Assembly (NCBI GenBank): GCA_040757655.1
Contig: JBFLWV010000013.1
Location: forward strand, 1 to 29,290
Length of the DNA stretch: 29,290 nt
From: 2-02-FULL-49-11 sp040757655
Lineage (GTDB): Bacteria; Patescibacteriota; Patescibacteriia; 2-02-FULL-49-11
Reading direction: 5' to 3'
Shown in pieces: positions 1-6,941 of this stretch. The translations under genes and the position numbers were made by a program. The number at the start of each line of letters is the position of its first letter. Within the stretch, counting starts at the first letter, position 1. The notes beneath the pieces are model-generated. The model did not search any database. It worked only from the letters and a program-made list of their open reading frames with translations, and was not told the origin of the DNA.

Positions 1-2
1 GT

Positions 3-92
3 GGGAAAGGGAATAAGCACATCATTGAAAACTATATCAAACAGCAAGGTCGAGAGCATAATCTTAAGCAGTTGAGACTATTCGAGCTTTAA
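3..92 (+). CDS. C-terminal fragment of a probable Y1 (IS200/IS605-like) transposase
   Basis: An open frame runs in from the window edge and stops at TAA (90-92), giving 29 residues. The piece GNKHIIENYIKQQG followed by a KQLRLFEL end resembles the last helix of small HUH/Y1 transposases, which often finish with a YI..Q(G) helix and a QLxLF tail. The catalytic HUH motif and tyrosine would lie upstream, outside the window. A perfect 9-bp hairpin follows 2 bp after the stop; IS200/IS605 elements and REP-associated transposases act on such subterminal hairpins, but it could equally be a terminator. The family call is inference from 29 residues. Confidence 0.4.
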   Translation, partial: GKGNKHIIENYIKQQGREHNLKQLRLFEL

Positions 93-93
93 C

Positions 94-117
94 GCCCTGT
101 GGTCTCTGCCACAGGGC
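94..117 (+). terminator. Hairpin just after the transposase-like fragment
   Basis: GCCCTGTGG (94-102) pairs perfectly with CCACAGGGC (109-117) around the loop TCTCTG. It begins 2 bp after the stop codon. The downstream T-run is short (ATTT), so it is either a weak intrinsic terminator or the end hairpin of a Y1-transposase element. Confidence 0.45.
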
Positions 118-240
118 AGATTTACATTACACCTTCGGTTTAATCGCGGAATTACGCGGAAGGTCATTTTGTTTGCGCGCGGAATGACGCGGGAAGATTG
201 AACCCTTGAAATGTAAAGCACTAAATGTCTTTTACGCGAT
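118..240. repeat. Imperfect CGCGGAAT direct repeats upstream of the exonuclease gene
   Basis: CGCGGAATTACGCGGAAG (about 146-163) and CGCGGAATGACGCGGGAAG (about 179-197) are near-identical direct repeats. They resemble the ACGCAGAT/ACGCGGAT repeat family seen at 4854-4935, 13552-13595 and 23748-23798. No convincing ribosome binding site or promoter is visible before the ATG at 241. Confidence 0.4.
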
Positions 241-771
241 ATGTCGTATATTGTATTAGACCTCGAAACCCAGCGGGAATTTTCGGAAATCGGAGGGAGG
301 AACAAAGTGCATCTGCTCGGCGTGTCAGTGGTGGGGACCTATGATTCGGAAGAAGATAAATACCGCGCCTATCGGGAAGAAGAATTGAACGAGCTTGAAC
401 AAAAATTATCCCGCAAGCCGATGCTGGTGGGATTTAACATTAAAGGGTTTGATATACCCGTGCTCCAGCCGCACCTCTCACTCTCACTGGTGAGTCTACC
501 GGTGGTTGATATCATGGATGACCTTGCACTTTCGCTGGGCTACCGGGTGTCGCTGGAAAGCGTGGCGCGAGGGACACTGGGCAAGGGTAAAACTGGCCAT
601 GGATTGGAGGCCATCAGGTTGTATCGGGAGGGGAAGTGGGATGAATTGATTGAGTACTGCCTGCAGGATGTGCGGTTGACCAAAGAGATTTATGAATACG
701 GACGCGAGAAAGGATATGTAAAATTTTTTGCGGGGTGGGAGACGTATGAGGTGCCGGTGAAGTGGAAGTGA
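241..771 (+). CDS. DEDDy-type 3'-5' exonuclease / RNase H-like protein
   Basis: The 176-residue protein carries the three exonuclease motifs of the DnaQ/RNase H-like fold: ExoI at residues 7-9 (D-L-E in VLDLET), ExoII around N66 and D71 (GFNIKGFDIPVL), and ExoIII as YxxxD at Y139-D143 (YCLQDV). The tyrosine spacing makes it a DEDDy enzyme expected to use two metal ions to remove 3' nucleotides. It resembles the single-domain YprB-like exonucleases, with no extra domain. There is no clear Shine-Dalgarno sequence before the ATG. It is the only complete plus-strand gene before a 7-kb minus-strand block, and a palindromic element starts 6 bp after its TGA stop. Whether the substrate is DNA or RNA cannot be told from sequence. 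Confidence 0.8.
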   Translation: MSYIVLDLETQREFSEIGGRNKVHLLGVSVVGTYDSEEDKYRAYREEELNELEQKLSRKPMLVGFNIKGFDIPVLQPHLSLSLVSLPVVDIMDDLALSLGYRVSLESVARGTLGKGKTGHGLEAIRLYREGKWDELIEYCLQDVRLTKEIYEYGREKGYVKFFAGWETYEVPVKWK

Positions 772-776
772 CGCTC

Positions 777-1000
777 GGGAAGGCAGTTGGTAGACACGCT
801 CGTCGTTCGGATTGCCCGCAGAAAAAGACGCGGTCCAATTTCCCTGCGAGAAATTGGCTGCTTGGCTCTCGGATTTGCTCTTCCCCCGACACGTAGTGTC
901 GTGGGGAAACCATGCCCGCAAATCCTCCGAGACACTTTTTCTTGCGTACAATCCTCACTTGGAAAACACAACTGCGGAGGGTCTACCCAACTGCCTTCCC
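777..1000. repeat. 224-bp nested palindromic element (copy 1, intergenic)
   Basis: Terminal inverted repeats GGGAAGGCAGTTGGTAGAC (777-795) and its near-complement (981-1000) enclose further nested arms. GGATTG pairs with CAATCC; CGCAGAAAAAG with CTTTTTCTTGCG; CTCGGATTTGC with GCAAAT-cct-CCGAG; the centre is TTCCCC-CGACAC, loop GTA, GTGTCG-t-GGGGAA (881-908). The left arm has its own hairpin, CCAATTTC / GAAATTGG, with loop CCTGCGA. The core (794-959) is homologous to 22954-23123 inside uvrC. No transposase is encoded, so it is a passive repeat. Confidence 0.8.
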
Positions 1001-1020
1001 TCGCTTAAGAGAATATCGTG

Positions 1021-1057
1021 GAATCCTCCGAGAAGCTTTTTATCGCGCAGTACTCAC
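1021..1057. repeat. Partial third copy (right arm) of the palindromic element
   Basis: The stretch begins AATCCTCCGAGA, continues through GCTTTTTATCGCG and ends in ACTCAC. It matches the right arm of copy 1 (about 920-958: AATCCTCCGAGA, ACTTTTTCTTGCG, CCTCAC). The left arm is missing. The remainder of the 337-bp gap between the exonuclease and folD shows nothing else recognisable. Confidence 0.5.
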
Positions 1058-1108
1058 GAAGGAATGCAAATGAATTGCCGATAATCAATCCCTCGCTCTC
1101 TACTAACT

Positions 1109-1978
1109 CTAATAAGGAATATATACATTTTTTGGTAGGGGGGAAGAGAAAGGTATTTTCGCGAGTTCGAGGGTTGTTTGCATGAGATAGGCAACGGTAA
1201 GTGGACCGATGCCGCCGGGTACGACAGAACGGAAGCCAGGAATGGCAGAGAGGCTTACAGGGTCTGCATCTCCTTTTGTGCCGCCGCCTGGAAGCACCGT
1301 GGTGCCGATATCAATAATGGTTGCCCCGGGTTTTACGTAGTCTGCCGTGAGATAGTGCGCGTTGCCAATCGCAGTAATGATGATATCCGCGGATGTCGTT
1401 TTTTGTTTGAAATGGGGATCATCGAGTTTGACTGTTTCCGCTTTGCATCCCTCCCGTGAGAGCATAAATGAGAGAGAGAGAGAGAAAATATCGCTCTTCA
1501 CCGCGAGCACCGCATGTTTTCCTTGCAGAGATTGATGGGTTGCTTTGAGTAGCGCAAGGGCTGCGCGTGCGACCACCGGGAGATGGCGCGGCGCGCCTTT
1601 TTGAAGAAGTTGCATGTTCGTTGGATGAAATCCATCCGCGTCCTTGAGAGATGAAATGGCGCGTATGAGCTCATTGGGATCAAGGTGAGGAGGAAGGGGG
1701 AGCTGAATAAGAATTGCGTGGATGTCCATGCGCGCATTCAGCTCGTGGATAAGGATCATTATCTCATCTTGGTTTGCGTGTACAGGAAAGAAGTGGCATG
1801 TAAACCGTATGCCCACTTCCTCAGCCGCTTCTTTTTTCAGTTCCACGTAGGTATGCGAGGGCGGATCGTCTCCCACGAGGATCACCGCAAGGCCGGGCGT
1901 AAGTCCGGTCTGAGTGATTTCTTTCTTTACCTGCACGCGAATCTCGGCGGCAAGCGTCTTTCCTTCTATAAGGTCCAT
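1109..1978 (-). CDS. folD: Methylenetetrahydrofolate dehydrogenase / cyclohydrolase (FolD)
   Basis: FolD interconverts 5,10-methylene-THF and 10-formyl-THF, linking the serine-derived one-carbon unit from glyA (same strand block) to purine and fMet synthesis. The start is MDLIEGKTLA, giving 289 residues, the usual family length; a frame open further upstream runs through an RNA-like cruciform and is rejected. Catalytic features are present: Y44xxxK48 (TYVELKKE), QLPLPPH (92-98), KDADGF (112-117) and the C-terminal PGGIGPLT (254-261). The NADP loop is odd: the usual GRSxxVGxP is replaced by VKSDIFSLSLS (160-170), and the PCTPxG segment is not recognisable. Cofactor choice or dehydrogenase activity may therefore be altered. 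Confidence 0.9.
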   Translation of the reverse strand: MDLIEGKTLAAEIRVQVKKEITQTGLTPGLAVILVGDDPPSHTYVELKKEAAEEVGIRFTCHFFPVHANQDEIMILIHELNARMDIHAILIQLPLPPHLDPNELIRAISSLKDADGFHPTNMQLLQKGAPRHLPVVARAALALLKATHQSLQGKHAVLAVKSDIFSLSLSFMLSREGCKAETVKLDDPHFKQKTTSADIIITAIGNAHYLTADYVKPGATIIDIGTTVLPGGGTKGDADPVSLSAIPGFRSVVPGGIGPLTVAYLMQTTLELAKIPFSSPLPKNVYIPY

Positions 1979-2021
1979 TCTTGTTAATAAATCATTTCTA
2001 CGCCAGAGCGGGTTATAATTT

Positions 2022-2076
2022 GTAGCGTCGGAGTTCATCTCCGACCGATCGGGTGGTAGGCAAGCTACCACGCTAC
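2022..2076. repeat. Perfect three-way-junction-like inverted repeat between the DUF167 gene and folD
   Basis: An outer stem GTAGCG (2022-2027) / CGCTAC (2071-2076) encloses two perfect hairpins: TCGGAG-TTCAT-CTCCGA (2028-2044) and TGGTAG-GCAAG-CTACCA (2054-2070). They are separated by the palindromic linker CCGATCGG. It lies in the leader of folD on the minus strand, 44 bp before its ATG. It could be a mobile palindromic repeat or a structured leader; the sequence alone does not decide. Confidence 0.65.
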
Positions 2077-2132
2077 ATGATTGGTGATGGCAGACGAGCC
2101 GCAACGCTACAGTGATTTTGCGCCCGAAGGGC

Positions 2133-2351
2133 TTAATGTATCTCAATAGTTTTATAACGACCCCTATGACCGGAGAGGAGAGAAATACGCGATTGCGGGA
2201 TATTGAAGTGCTGCGCAAGGAGCTTGATTGCCGCGGCGTTTGCCTTGCCTTCTGTGGGAGGAGCGTTCACTTTGATTATAAAATGAGTTTTGTCGATCTG
2301 TTCAATTCCCTCACTCCGTGCGTGAGGTTTTACCGTTACAAAAAATTTCAT
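2133..2351 (-). CDS. DUF167 / YggU-family protein
   Basis: A 72-residue protein matching the small DUF167 (YggU, UPF0235) family: a KPHARSEGI start, the conserved KVNAPPTEGKANAAAIKLLAQHF core split here as KVNAPPTEGKAN (residues 28-39) plus a helix, and a final SGHRGRYKTIEI. The length is at the short end of the family. The ATG overlaps the TGA of pepA by 4 bp (ATGA), so the two are translationally coupled. The molecular function of the family is unknown. Confidence 0.88.
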   Translation of the reverse strand: MKFFVTVKPHARSEGIEQIDKTHFIIKVNAPPTEGKANAAAIKLLAQHFNIPQSRISLLSGHRGRYKTIEIH

Positions 2352-3730
2352 TCGTAGTGTTCCAATAATTTAATAAGAAGCCGTACAGGCTCGCCTGTGG
2401 CGCCCTTGGCAAGGTACTCACCGTCCGCTGCAGTCATGCGCGGCGCGATGTCAATATGAATCCACGGGAGTTTATGGGTAAAGTGGGAGAGGAACGCGGC
2501 TGCTGCGCACGCGCCGCCGTATTTGGTGCGCCCCGCGGTGAGGTCAGCATGCGCGCTCTTGATATCTTGTTCATACTCTTCCCATAAGGGGAGCGGCCAT
2601 ACATAATCGCCGCTTTCTTCCCCTAATTGTTGAACGAGTGCTTGTAGTGCAGCATCACGGGTGAAGAGGACAGACGCTTTCTGACCGAGCGCGGTAATTG
2701 CTGCACTCGTAAGCGTGGCAATGTCGACTACCAATGTTGGTTGGTAGTGTTGTGCGTAGGTGAGGGCGTCGGCAAGTATCACTCTCCCTTCCGCGTCTGT
2801 ATTGGTAACTTCAACAGTGATGCCAGCCATGGTTTTGATAATATCGCCCGGTTTCAGGCTCGTGCCCGAAGGCATATTTTCCACCGCGGGAATGAGCCCG
2901 ATTACATTCTTTTTAATTTTCAGCCGTGCTGCCAGCGCGATAGTGTGGATGACCGCAGCACCTCCTGCCATGTCGAGGTGCATCATATCTTGGAACGCAT
3001 CACCGGTTTTTATATTGAGGCCTCCACTGTCATACGTCACTCCCTTGCCCACGAGCACGATTGGTTTTTTTTCGCTCCCATTGCGATATTCCATAATAAT
3101 AAGTCTCGGTTCTTCTGCAGACCCTTTCGCCACCTGCAAGATCCCGTTCATTGCTTGATGCTTCATTTCTTTTTCCCCGAGTACCGTTACCTTTACAGGC
3201 AATCCTTGTGCGGCATCGTGTGCTGCGCGCGCAAGGCCTACGGGCGTTAAATCAACTGCGCGCGTGTTCGCGAGGTCGCGGCATGCGTTCACTGTGTTCG
3301 CAATTGTTTTTCCCGTGCTAATCCCTTGCCGCAATTCACGTGAGGGAGTGCCCACCAACACTACTTCTTTTACGTTTCCTTTATGCGTCCCTTGCGGCCT
3401 TTTATATTTCGTAAACTCATAATCTGCAAGAATACAATTCTCCACTATCATTTTTCCTCTCTGAACGTCATTCATGTTCAGGTGAGGAAACGCGAGACTT
3501 TGGAGCGGAATTGCGATGCGGGTAAGGTTATTGGATTTGGCGAGTGAGATCGTTTTGCGAAATGCCACCCTGAGTTTTCGCAGTGTTATCTCCTTTCTTT
3601 TTCCCATACCAATGGAGATTGCCATAGAGCCATTCTTTCCTTGCACTATGCCGCACTGTTCTTTTTCCGTAAAATTGACAATCGTCACATCTTTTCTGGA
3701 AGTACGCTTAGGTACGATACGTATTGTCAT
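2348..3730 (-). CDS. pepA: Leucyl aminopeptidase, M17 family
   Basis: A cytosolic, two-metal aminopeptidase that removes N-terminal residues from peptides, probably recycling amino acids from imported or degraded peptides. The 460-residue protein has the variable N-terminal domain (to about residue 150) and the M17 catalytic domain. Metal and catalytic residues are visible: GKGVTYDSGG (K229, D234), K241, the HLDMAGGAA segment (D253) and the signature NTDAEGR (310-316). The downstream DUF167 gene overlaps its stop by 4 bp. The end of queA lies 40 bp upstream, so queA-pepA-DUF167 probably share a transcript. No Shine-Dalgarno sequence is evident. Confidence 0.95.
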   Translation of the reverse strand: MTIRIVPKRTSRKDVTIVNFTEKEQCGIVQGKNGSMAISIGMGKRKEITLRKLRVAFRKTISLAKSNNLTRIAIPLQSLAFPHLNMNDVQRGKMIVENCILADYEFTKYKRPQGTHKGNVKEVVLVGTPSRELRQGISTGKTIANTVNACRDLANTRAVDLTPVGLARAAHDAAQGLPVKVTVLGEKEMKHQAMNGILQVAKGSAEEPRLIIMEYRNGSEKKPIVLVGKGVTYDSGGLNIKTGDAFQDMMHLDMAGGAAVIHTIALAARLKIKKNVIGLIPAVENMPSGTSLKPGDIIKTMAGITVEVTNTDAEGRVILADALTYAQHYQPTLVVDIATLTSAAITALGQKASVLFTRDAALQALVQQLGEESGDYVWPLPLWEEYEQDIKSAHADLTAGRTKYGGACAAAAFLSHFTHKLPWIHIDIAPRMTAADGEYLAKGATGEPVRLLIKLLEHYE

Positions 3731-3769
3731 AGGTAAGACATATAGGTTTGATAGGACTTATAATCATCG

Positions 3770-4810
3770 TTAGTATAGTAGCATACCGTCGCCGAAAGAG
3801 AAAAAGGCATACCCGCGGCGGATGGCGCGGCGGTAGAGCGAGAATAATTTCTCCCTGCCCACAAATGCCGCCACGAGCATTAGAAGCGAGGAGCGCGGAA
3901 TGTGGAAATTAGTGATCATGCCATCAATATATTTAAATTTATATCCCTCGCGGATAAAAAGTTCAGTAGCGCCGTGGAGCATTGCGAGTCTTCCGTGCTT
4001 ATTTGCAGCAGTTTCCAGGGTTCTTACCGCAGTCGTCCCGACCGCGATAATAGGCTGTTTTTTAGCTTTTGCGCGGTTAAGGAAGTCCGCGGTGCGGCGG
4101 TCAATCGAGTACCATTCTTGATGGAGTTTCCCTTTGTTCACGAGTTGTTCAGTAAGGGGTGCGAACGTGCCCAGATTCACATGAAGGGTGATAAATTTCA
4201 CTGTGTGACCATGTGCTTTGAGATCTTTGATAAGCCGCGGAGTGAAGTGGAGTGAGGCGGTCGGCGCGGCAATGGAACCGGGGATGCGAGCAAACATGGT
4301 TTGGTATTTTCGGCGCAATGCTGATTCTTTCAATGGAGTATGGCGGAGGTAGAAAGGAATTGGCGTGACGCCGTGATGGTTGAGAAACGCTGAAAGCTCA
4401 TGAAGCGCGAATAGAGGTTTAACAAAGTAGTCTGAACCACATTGATGGGTGACGAGAAATGTGAAATGATGGGAGGCGACCAGTGTCGTGCCTGTCACTA
4501 ATTTCTTTTCTGAACGCACTCTCACCTCATGGCCATGTTTTCCCACGTAGAGAAGTTTTGCCTTTCCGCCTGTCGGTTTGGTTACGGTGAAGCGCGCAGG
4601 GATCACTTTTGTTTGATTCAGGACAAGCACGGAGCGAGGAGGGAGGTAACGCACTAAATGAATAAATCGGTCGTCATGTACTTTCTTTCTTTTCCTGTTA
4701 TAGATTAACAATCGTGCAGAATCACGTGGACTTGCTGGGGTAAGGGCAATGCGCTCGCGCGGTAAGGTGTAATGGTAATTCTCTAAAAGCTGAGCAAATT
4801 TAGTGTTCAC
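3770..4810 (-). CDS. queA: S-adenosylmethionine:tRNA ribosyltransferase-isomerase (QueA)
   Basis: QueA transfers and rearranges the ribose of S-adenosylmethionine onto preQ1 at tRNA position 34, making epoxyqueuosine. The 346-residue length is standard. Recognisable family blocks are the N-terminal LPRERIALTPASPRDSARL (residues 17-35), VLVLNQTKVIPAR (62-74), the central GSIAAPTASLHFT region and the C-terminal FHIPRSSLLMLVAAFVG. It lies downstream of tgt on the same strand, the usual queuosine pairing. No preQ1 synthesis genes (queC, D, E, F) are in the window, so preQ1 may be salvaged or made elsewhere. The 164-bp gap to tgt is filled with repeats. Confidence 0.95.
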   Translation of the reverse strand: MNTKFAQLLENYHYTLPRERIALTPASPRDSARLLIYNRKRKKVHDDRFIHLVRYLPPRSVLVLNQTKVIPARFTVTKPTGGKAKLLYVGKHGHEVRVRSEKKLVTGTTLVASHHFTFLVTHQCGSDYFVKPLFALHELSAFLNHHGVTPIPFYLRHTPLKESALRRKYQTMFARIPGSIAAPTASLHFTPRLIKDLKAHGHTVKFITLHVNLGTFAPLTEQLVNKGKLHQEWYSIDRRTADFLNRAKAKKQPIIAVGTTAVRTLETAANKHGRLAMLHGATELFIREGYKFKYIDGMITNFHIPRSSLLMLVAAFVGREKLFSLYRRAIRRGYAFFSFGDGMLLY

Positions 4811-4853
4811 AGAACTATATTATAGTAATTATAGTATTCAGATGTATACGCAG

Positions 4854-4935
4854 ATTTTACGCAGATAGTCGGCCGCGTAACCTGCATATATATCATGGTT
4901 TTAATGCTCAAGCGGCCGAACGCAGATCAACGCGG
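4854..4935. repeat. ACGCAGAT repeat cluster interrupted by a 51-bp inverted-repeat insert
   Basis: ACGCAGAT-type units occur at about 4850-4867 (ACGCAGATTTTACGCAGAT) and 4920-4936 (ACGCAGATCAACGCGGAT). Between them is a segment with perfect 8-bp inverted ends, TCGGCCGC (4869-4876) and GCGGCCGA (4912-4919). Removing 4869-4919 would restore a continuous ACGCAGAT-AG-ACGCAGAT run, so this looks like a short hairpin-ended insertion into an older repeat. It fills the tgt-queA gap. Confidence 0.6.
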
Positions 4936-4974
4936 ATATTGTTGGTGAAAATATACACCACATCATTTATTTCA

Positions 4975-6162
4975 TTAAAGAGTACCAGTTTTAATCTTAA
5001 TCTTTATTTGTTCAATAAAAGTATTGAAGAAGAAGAGGTTGTGGTAGGTAAGGAGTTTAAGGCCGGTAATTTCTTTTGCGCGCAGGAGATGGCAGAGGTA
5101 AGTTCGTCTGTAGTCGCAGCATACAAAGCACGCGCATTTTCTGTCGAGCGGTTTGTTATCCCGCAGCCAACGGGATTTCGCCATATCGAGCCTGCCATGC
5201 GAGGTAAAGGCAATGCCGTGCCGCGCATAGTGGGTGGGCACCGTGCAGTCGAACGTGTCGATGCCTGCTTTGATAATGAGCGGAATGTCTTCAAGGTGCC
5301 CGACCCCGAGGAGATGGCGCGGTTGTTGTGCAGATACTTCGGCAATGATAGTATTCAGCATTTTGTTCATATGTGTTTTTTGGTGGCCGAATTCACCGCC
5401 TATGCCGATGCCGTCGAATGGGAGCGCAGCAATACACCGCGCGCTCTCTCTGCGCAGGGTCTGGAACCTGCCGCCCTGCACAATACCAAAGAGGGCTTGT
5501 CGAGGTGAATGGTATTGGAGGCTTGCTTGTGCCCAACGGTGAGTGCGTCTGAGAGATTCTTCGAGATACTCTTTATCCGCATGCGGCGGCGGGCATTCAT
5601 CAAACGCAAAAATAATGTCTGCATCAAGCGCCGCTTGGATGCGCATAGATTCTTTTGGTCCAATAAATAATTTTGCTCCATCGCGATGGGAGCGGAATTC
5701 AACCCCGTCGTCGGTTATGGTAAGGAGCTTTGGTTGTTGGCCAGCCGGGACACGAAGGAGAGTATCAGATTTATTTTCCGCGTTTGTCAGCGATAATACC
5801 AAGCGTGACGTTCCGCGTGTGTCCGCGCGTGCCATTTTATTGATGCCAAATTCCTTACCAAATCCAAGACTGAACACCTGAAATCCTCCGGAGTCAGTCA
5901 TAAGCGGGCGATCCCAATGCATGAATTGATGAAGCCCGCCCGCGCGTTTGATTACTTGCTCTCCCGGCTGGAGATGGAGATGATAGGTATTGGCGATGAG
6001 CGCTTGGCATTTTGCGGCGGCCGCTTCTTCGCTTGTCAAGGTTTTCACTACCGCGCTTGTTGCCACCGGCACGAGACAAGGCGTTTCAATTTCCCCATGC
6101 GGAGTTTTTAGGATGCCAATACGCGCGCGGGATCGGGTAGATTGTTTGAGGATTTTAAACAT
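4975..6162 (-). CDS. tgt: tRNA-guanine transglycosylase (Tgt)
   Basis: Tgt exchanges guanine 34 for preQ1 in tRNAs with GUN anticodons (Asp, Asn, His, Tyr), the step before QueA. Visible features are DSGGFQVFSLG from residue 90, FGIVQGG, GIGGEFGHQK, the catalytic aspartate segment DTFDCTVPTHYARHG, and the zinc site CxCxxC followed by YLCHL and a final YHN histidine near the C-terminus. The protein is 395 residues. Between FSLG and DDGVEF there are roughly 45 more residues than in the short bacterial enzymes, so a loop next to the substrate-binding motif is enlarged. The start ATG at 6160-6162 lacks a good Shine-Dalgarno sequence. Confidence 0.95.
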   Translation of the reverse strand: MFKILKQSTRSRARIGILKTPHGEIETPCLVPVATSAVVKTLTSEEAAAAKCQALIANTYHLHLQPGEQVIKRAGGLHQFMHWDRPLMTDSGGFQVFSLGFGKEFGINKMARADTRGTSRLVLSLTNAENKSDTLLRVPAGQQPKLLTITDDGVEFRSHRDGAKLFIGPKESMRIQAALDADIIFAFDECPPPHADKEYLEESLRRTHRWAQASLQYHSPRQALFGIVQGGRFQTLRRESARCIAALPFDGIGIGGEFGHQKTHMNKMLNTIIAEVSAQQPRHLLGVGHLEDIPLIIKAGIDTFDCTVPTHYARHGIAFTSHGRLDMAKSRWLRDNKPLDRKCACFVCCDYRRTYLCHLLRAKEITGLKLLTYHNLFFFNTFIEQIKIKIKTGTL

Positions 6163-6362
6163 ACATCTAGGGGAACGATAGTTTTATAAATGTGAGAGAA
6201 TGCATTTGTCGTGGTTATGTGGGCGGGAGGGGCAAAACTGCCGGCCGTAGGCAATGAGGCGGTAGGAGAGCGGCGCCCATTCTTTCTTGGGAGCAATTGC
6301 ATAAGGTCCTGTTCGATGTTGTCGGGATCATTTGTGATAAAGTATCGAAATTCATGTTGCAT
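6108..6362 (-). CDS. Possible small hypothetical protein upstream of tgt
   Basis: An 84-codon frame starts 50 bp after the thpR stop with a weak purine-rich leader (ATGAGAGAAC before the ATG). It overlaps the first 55 bp of tgt in another frame. The first 25 residues (MQHEFRYFITNDPDNIEQDL and on) look protein-like; the rest is low in complexity and has no motif, signal or membrane segment I recognise. The overlap with tgt and lack of homology make it doubtful. If it is not real, 6163-6411 is a 249-bp gap with no other visible feature. Confidence 0.25.
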   Translation of the reverse strand: MQHEFRYFITNDPDNIEQDLMQLLPRKNGRRSPTASLPTAGSFAPPAHITTTNAFSHIYKTIVPLDVCLKSSNNLPDPARVLAS

Positions 6363-6411
6363 GTTCTCTCATTCGCGCGTCTGTCCGCCTTTTGAGGAAA
6401 TAGGCGAATAG

Positions 6412-6939
6412 TTATAAGGGATATGAGGACAATATTTTATACTCTGCACCGGTGGGGAGGAGGTGGGATTCCATGAGGACGAAAGAGGTAGCAGTGTCGT
6501 GCCAATCCACTGTTTCGTTGAGCGTTTGCATGGGGAATGTGCTGAAATTTTCTGGACGGAAACGTGCTAGAGTTAAATGGAGTTTAAAAAATCTTGATTC
6601 TGGTGGGAATTTCAGCGTTTCATATAACTGACTCCTGATTTCTGACAACTGATTCATTGTTTCTCCTTCTGCCAAGATAAGGCGCGGCTCTCTTGGGTTC
6701 GGTCCAAAAGTCACGCTCGTAAACTGCAATTCGATTTTTCCAACCGAACTCTTTAAGCCATTCAGCAATGTAACTATGTTAACAATGTCGTTGGTCTCCC
6801 ACGGCGGAATAAGGGTAATGTGCAGATTTTTTCCTTTCAGCCACCGCACGGGGAGGTTTTGGAAGTTCCGCTCCCAGGTTGTGACTTCGTTTTGGAGCGA
6901 AAGAGAAATAGGAATGGCGAGAAAAACGCGGTGCGGCAT
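6412..6939 (-). CDS. thpR: RNA 2',3'-cyclic phosphodiesterase (ThpR/LigT family)
   Basis: The protein has the two HxTx motifs of the 2H phosphoesterase fold, H40-I-T-L (KNLHITLIPPW) and H121-L-T-L (KLHLTLARFR), and the N-terminal RVFLAIPIS strand typical of ThpR. At 175 residues it is a normal single-domain member. Family members open 2',3'-cyclic phosphates on RNA, including on cleaved tRNA halves, to give 2'-phosphates, and can show low RNA ligase activity. Its stop is 2 bp from the start of the following minus-strand reading unit. The end of the Cys-rich membrane protein gene lies immediately upstream, so these are co-transcribed. Confidence 0.92.
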   Translation of the reverse strand: MPHRVFLAIPISLSLQNEVTTWERNFQNLPVRWLKGKNLHITLIPPWETNDIVNIVTLLNGLKSSVGKIELQFTSVTFGPNPREPRLILAEGETMNQLSEIRSQLYETLKFPPESRFFKLHLTLARFRPENFSTFPMQTLNETVDWHDTATSFVLMESHLLPTGAEYKILSSYPL

Positions 6940-6941
6940 AT

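Noticed and set aside
496..971. Minus-strand frames across 496-971
   Set aside because: They run antisense to the exonuclease and through the palindromic element; their similarity to the UvrC insert reflects the shared repeat, not a gene.
2014..2019. TATAAT as a plus-strand promoter
   Set aside because: No -35 at a suitable distance and no plus-strand gene downstream; the start point would fall inside the cruciform.
1979..2218. N-terminal extension of folD to 369 residues
   Set aside because: The extra 80 codons run through the cruciform at 2022-2076 and into the DUF167 gene and have no family similarity; MDLIEGK fits the family start.
6597..6660. Repeat-derived insert in thpR (CTGAC-like units)
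   Set aside because: The encoded residues form the helix expected before the second HxTx motif and the protein has normal length.
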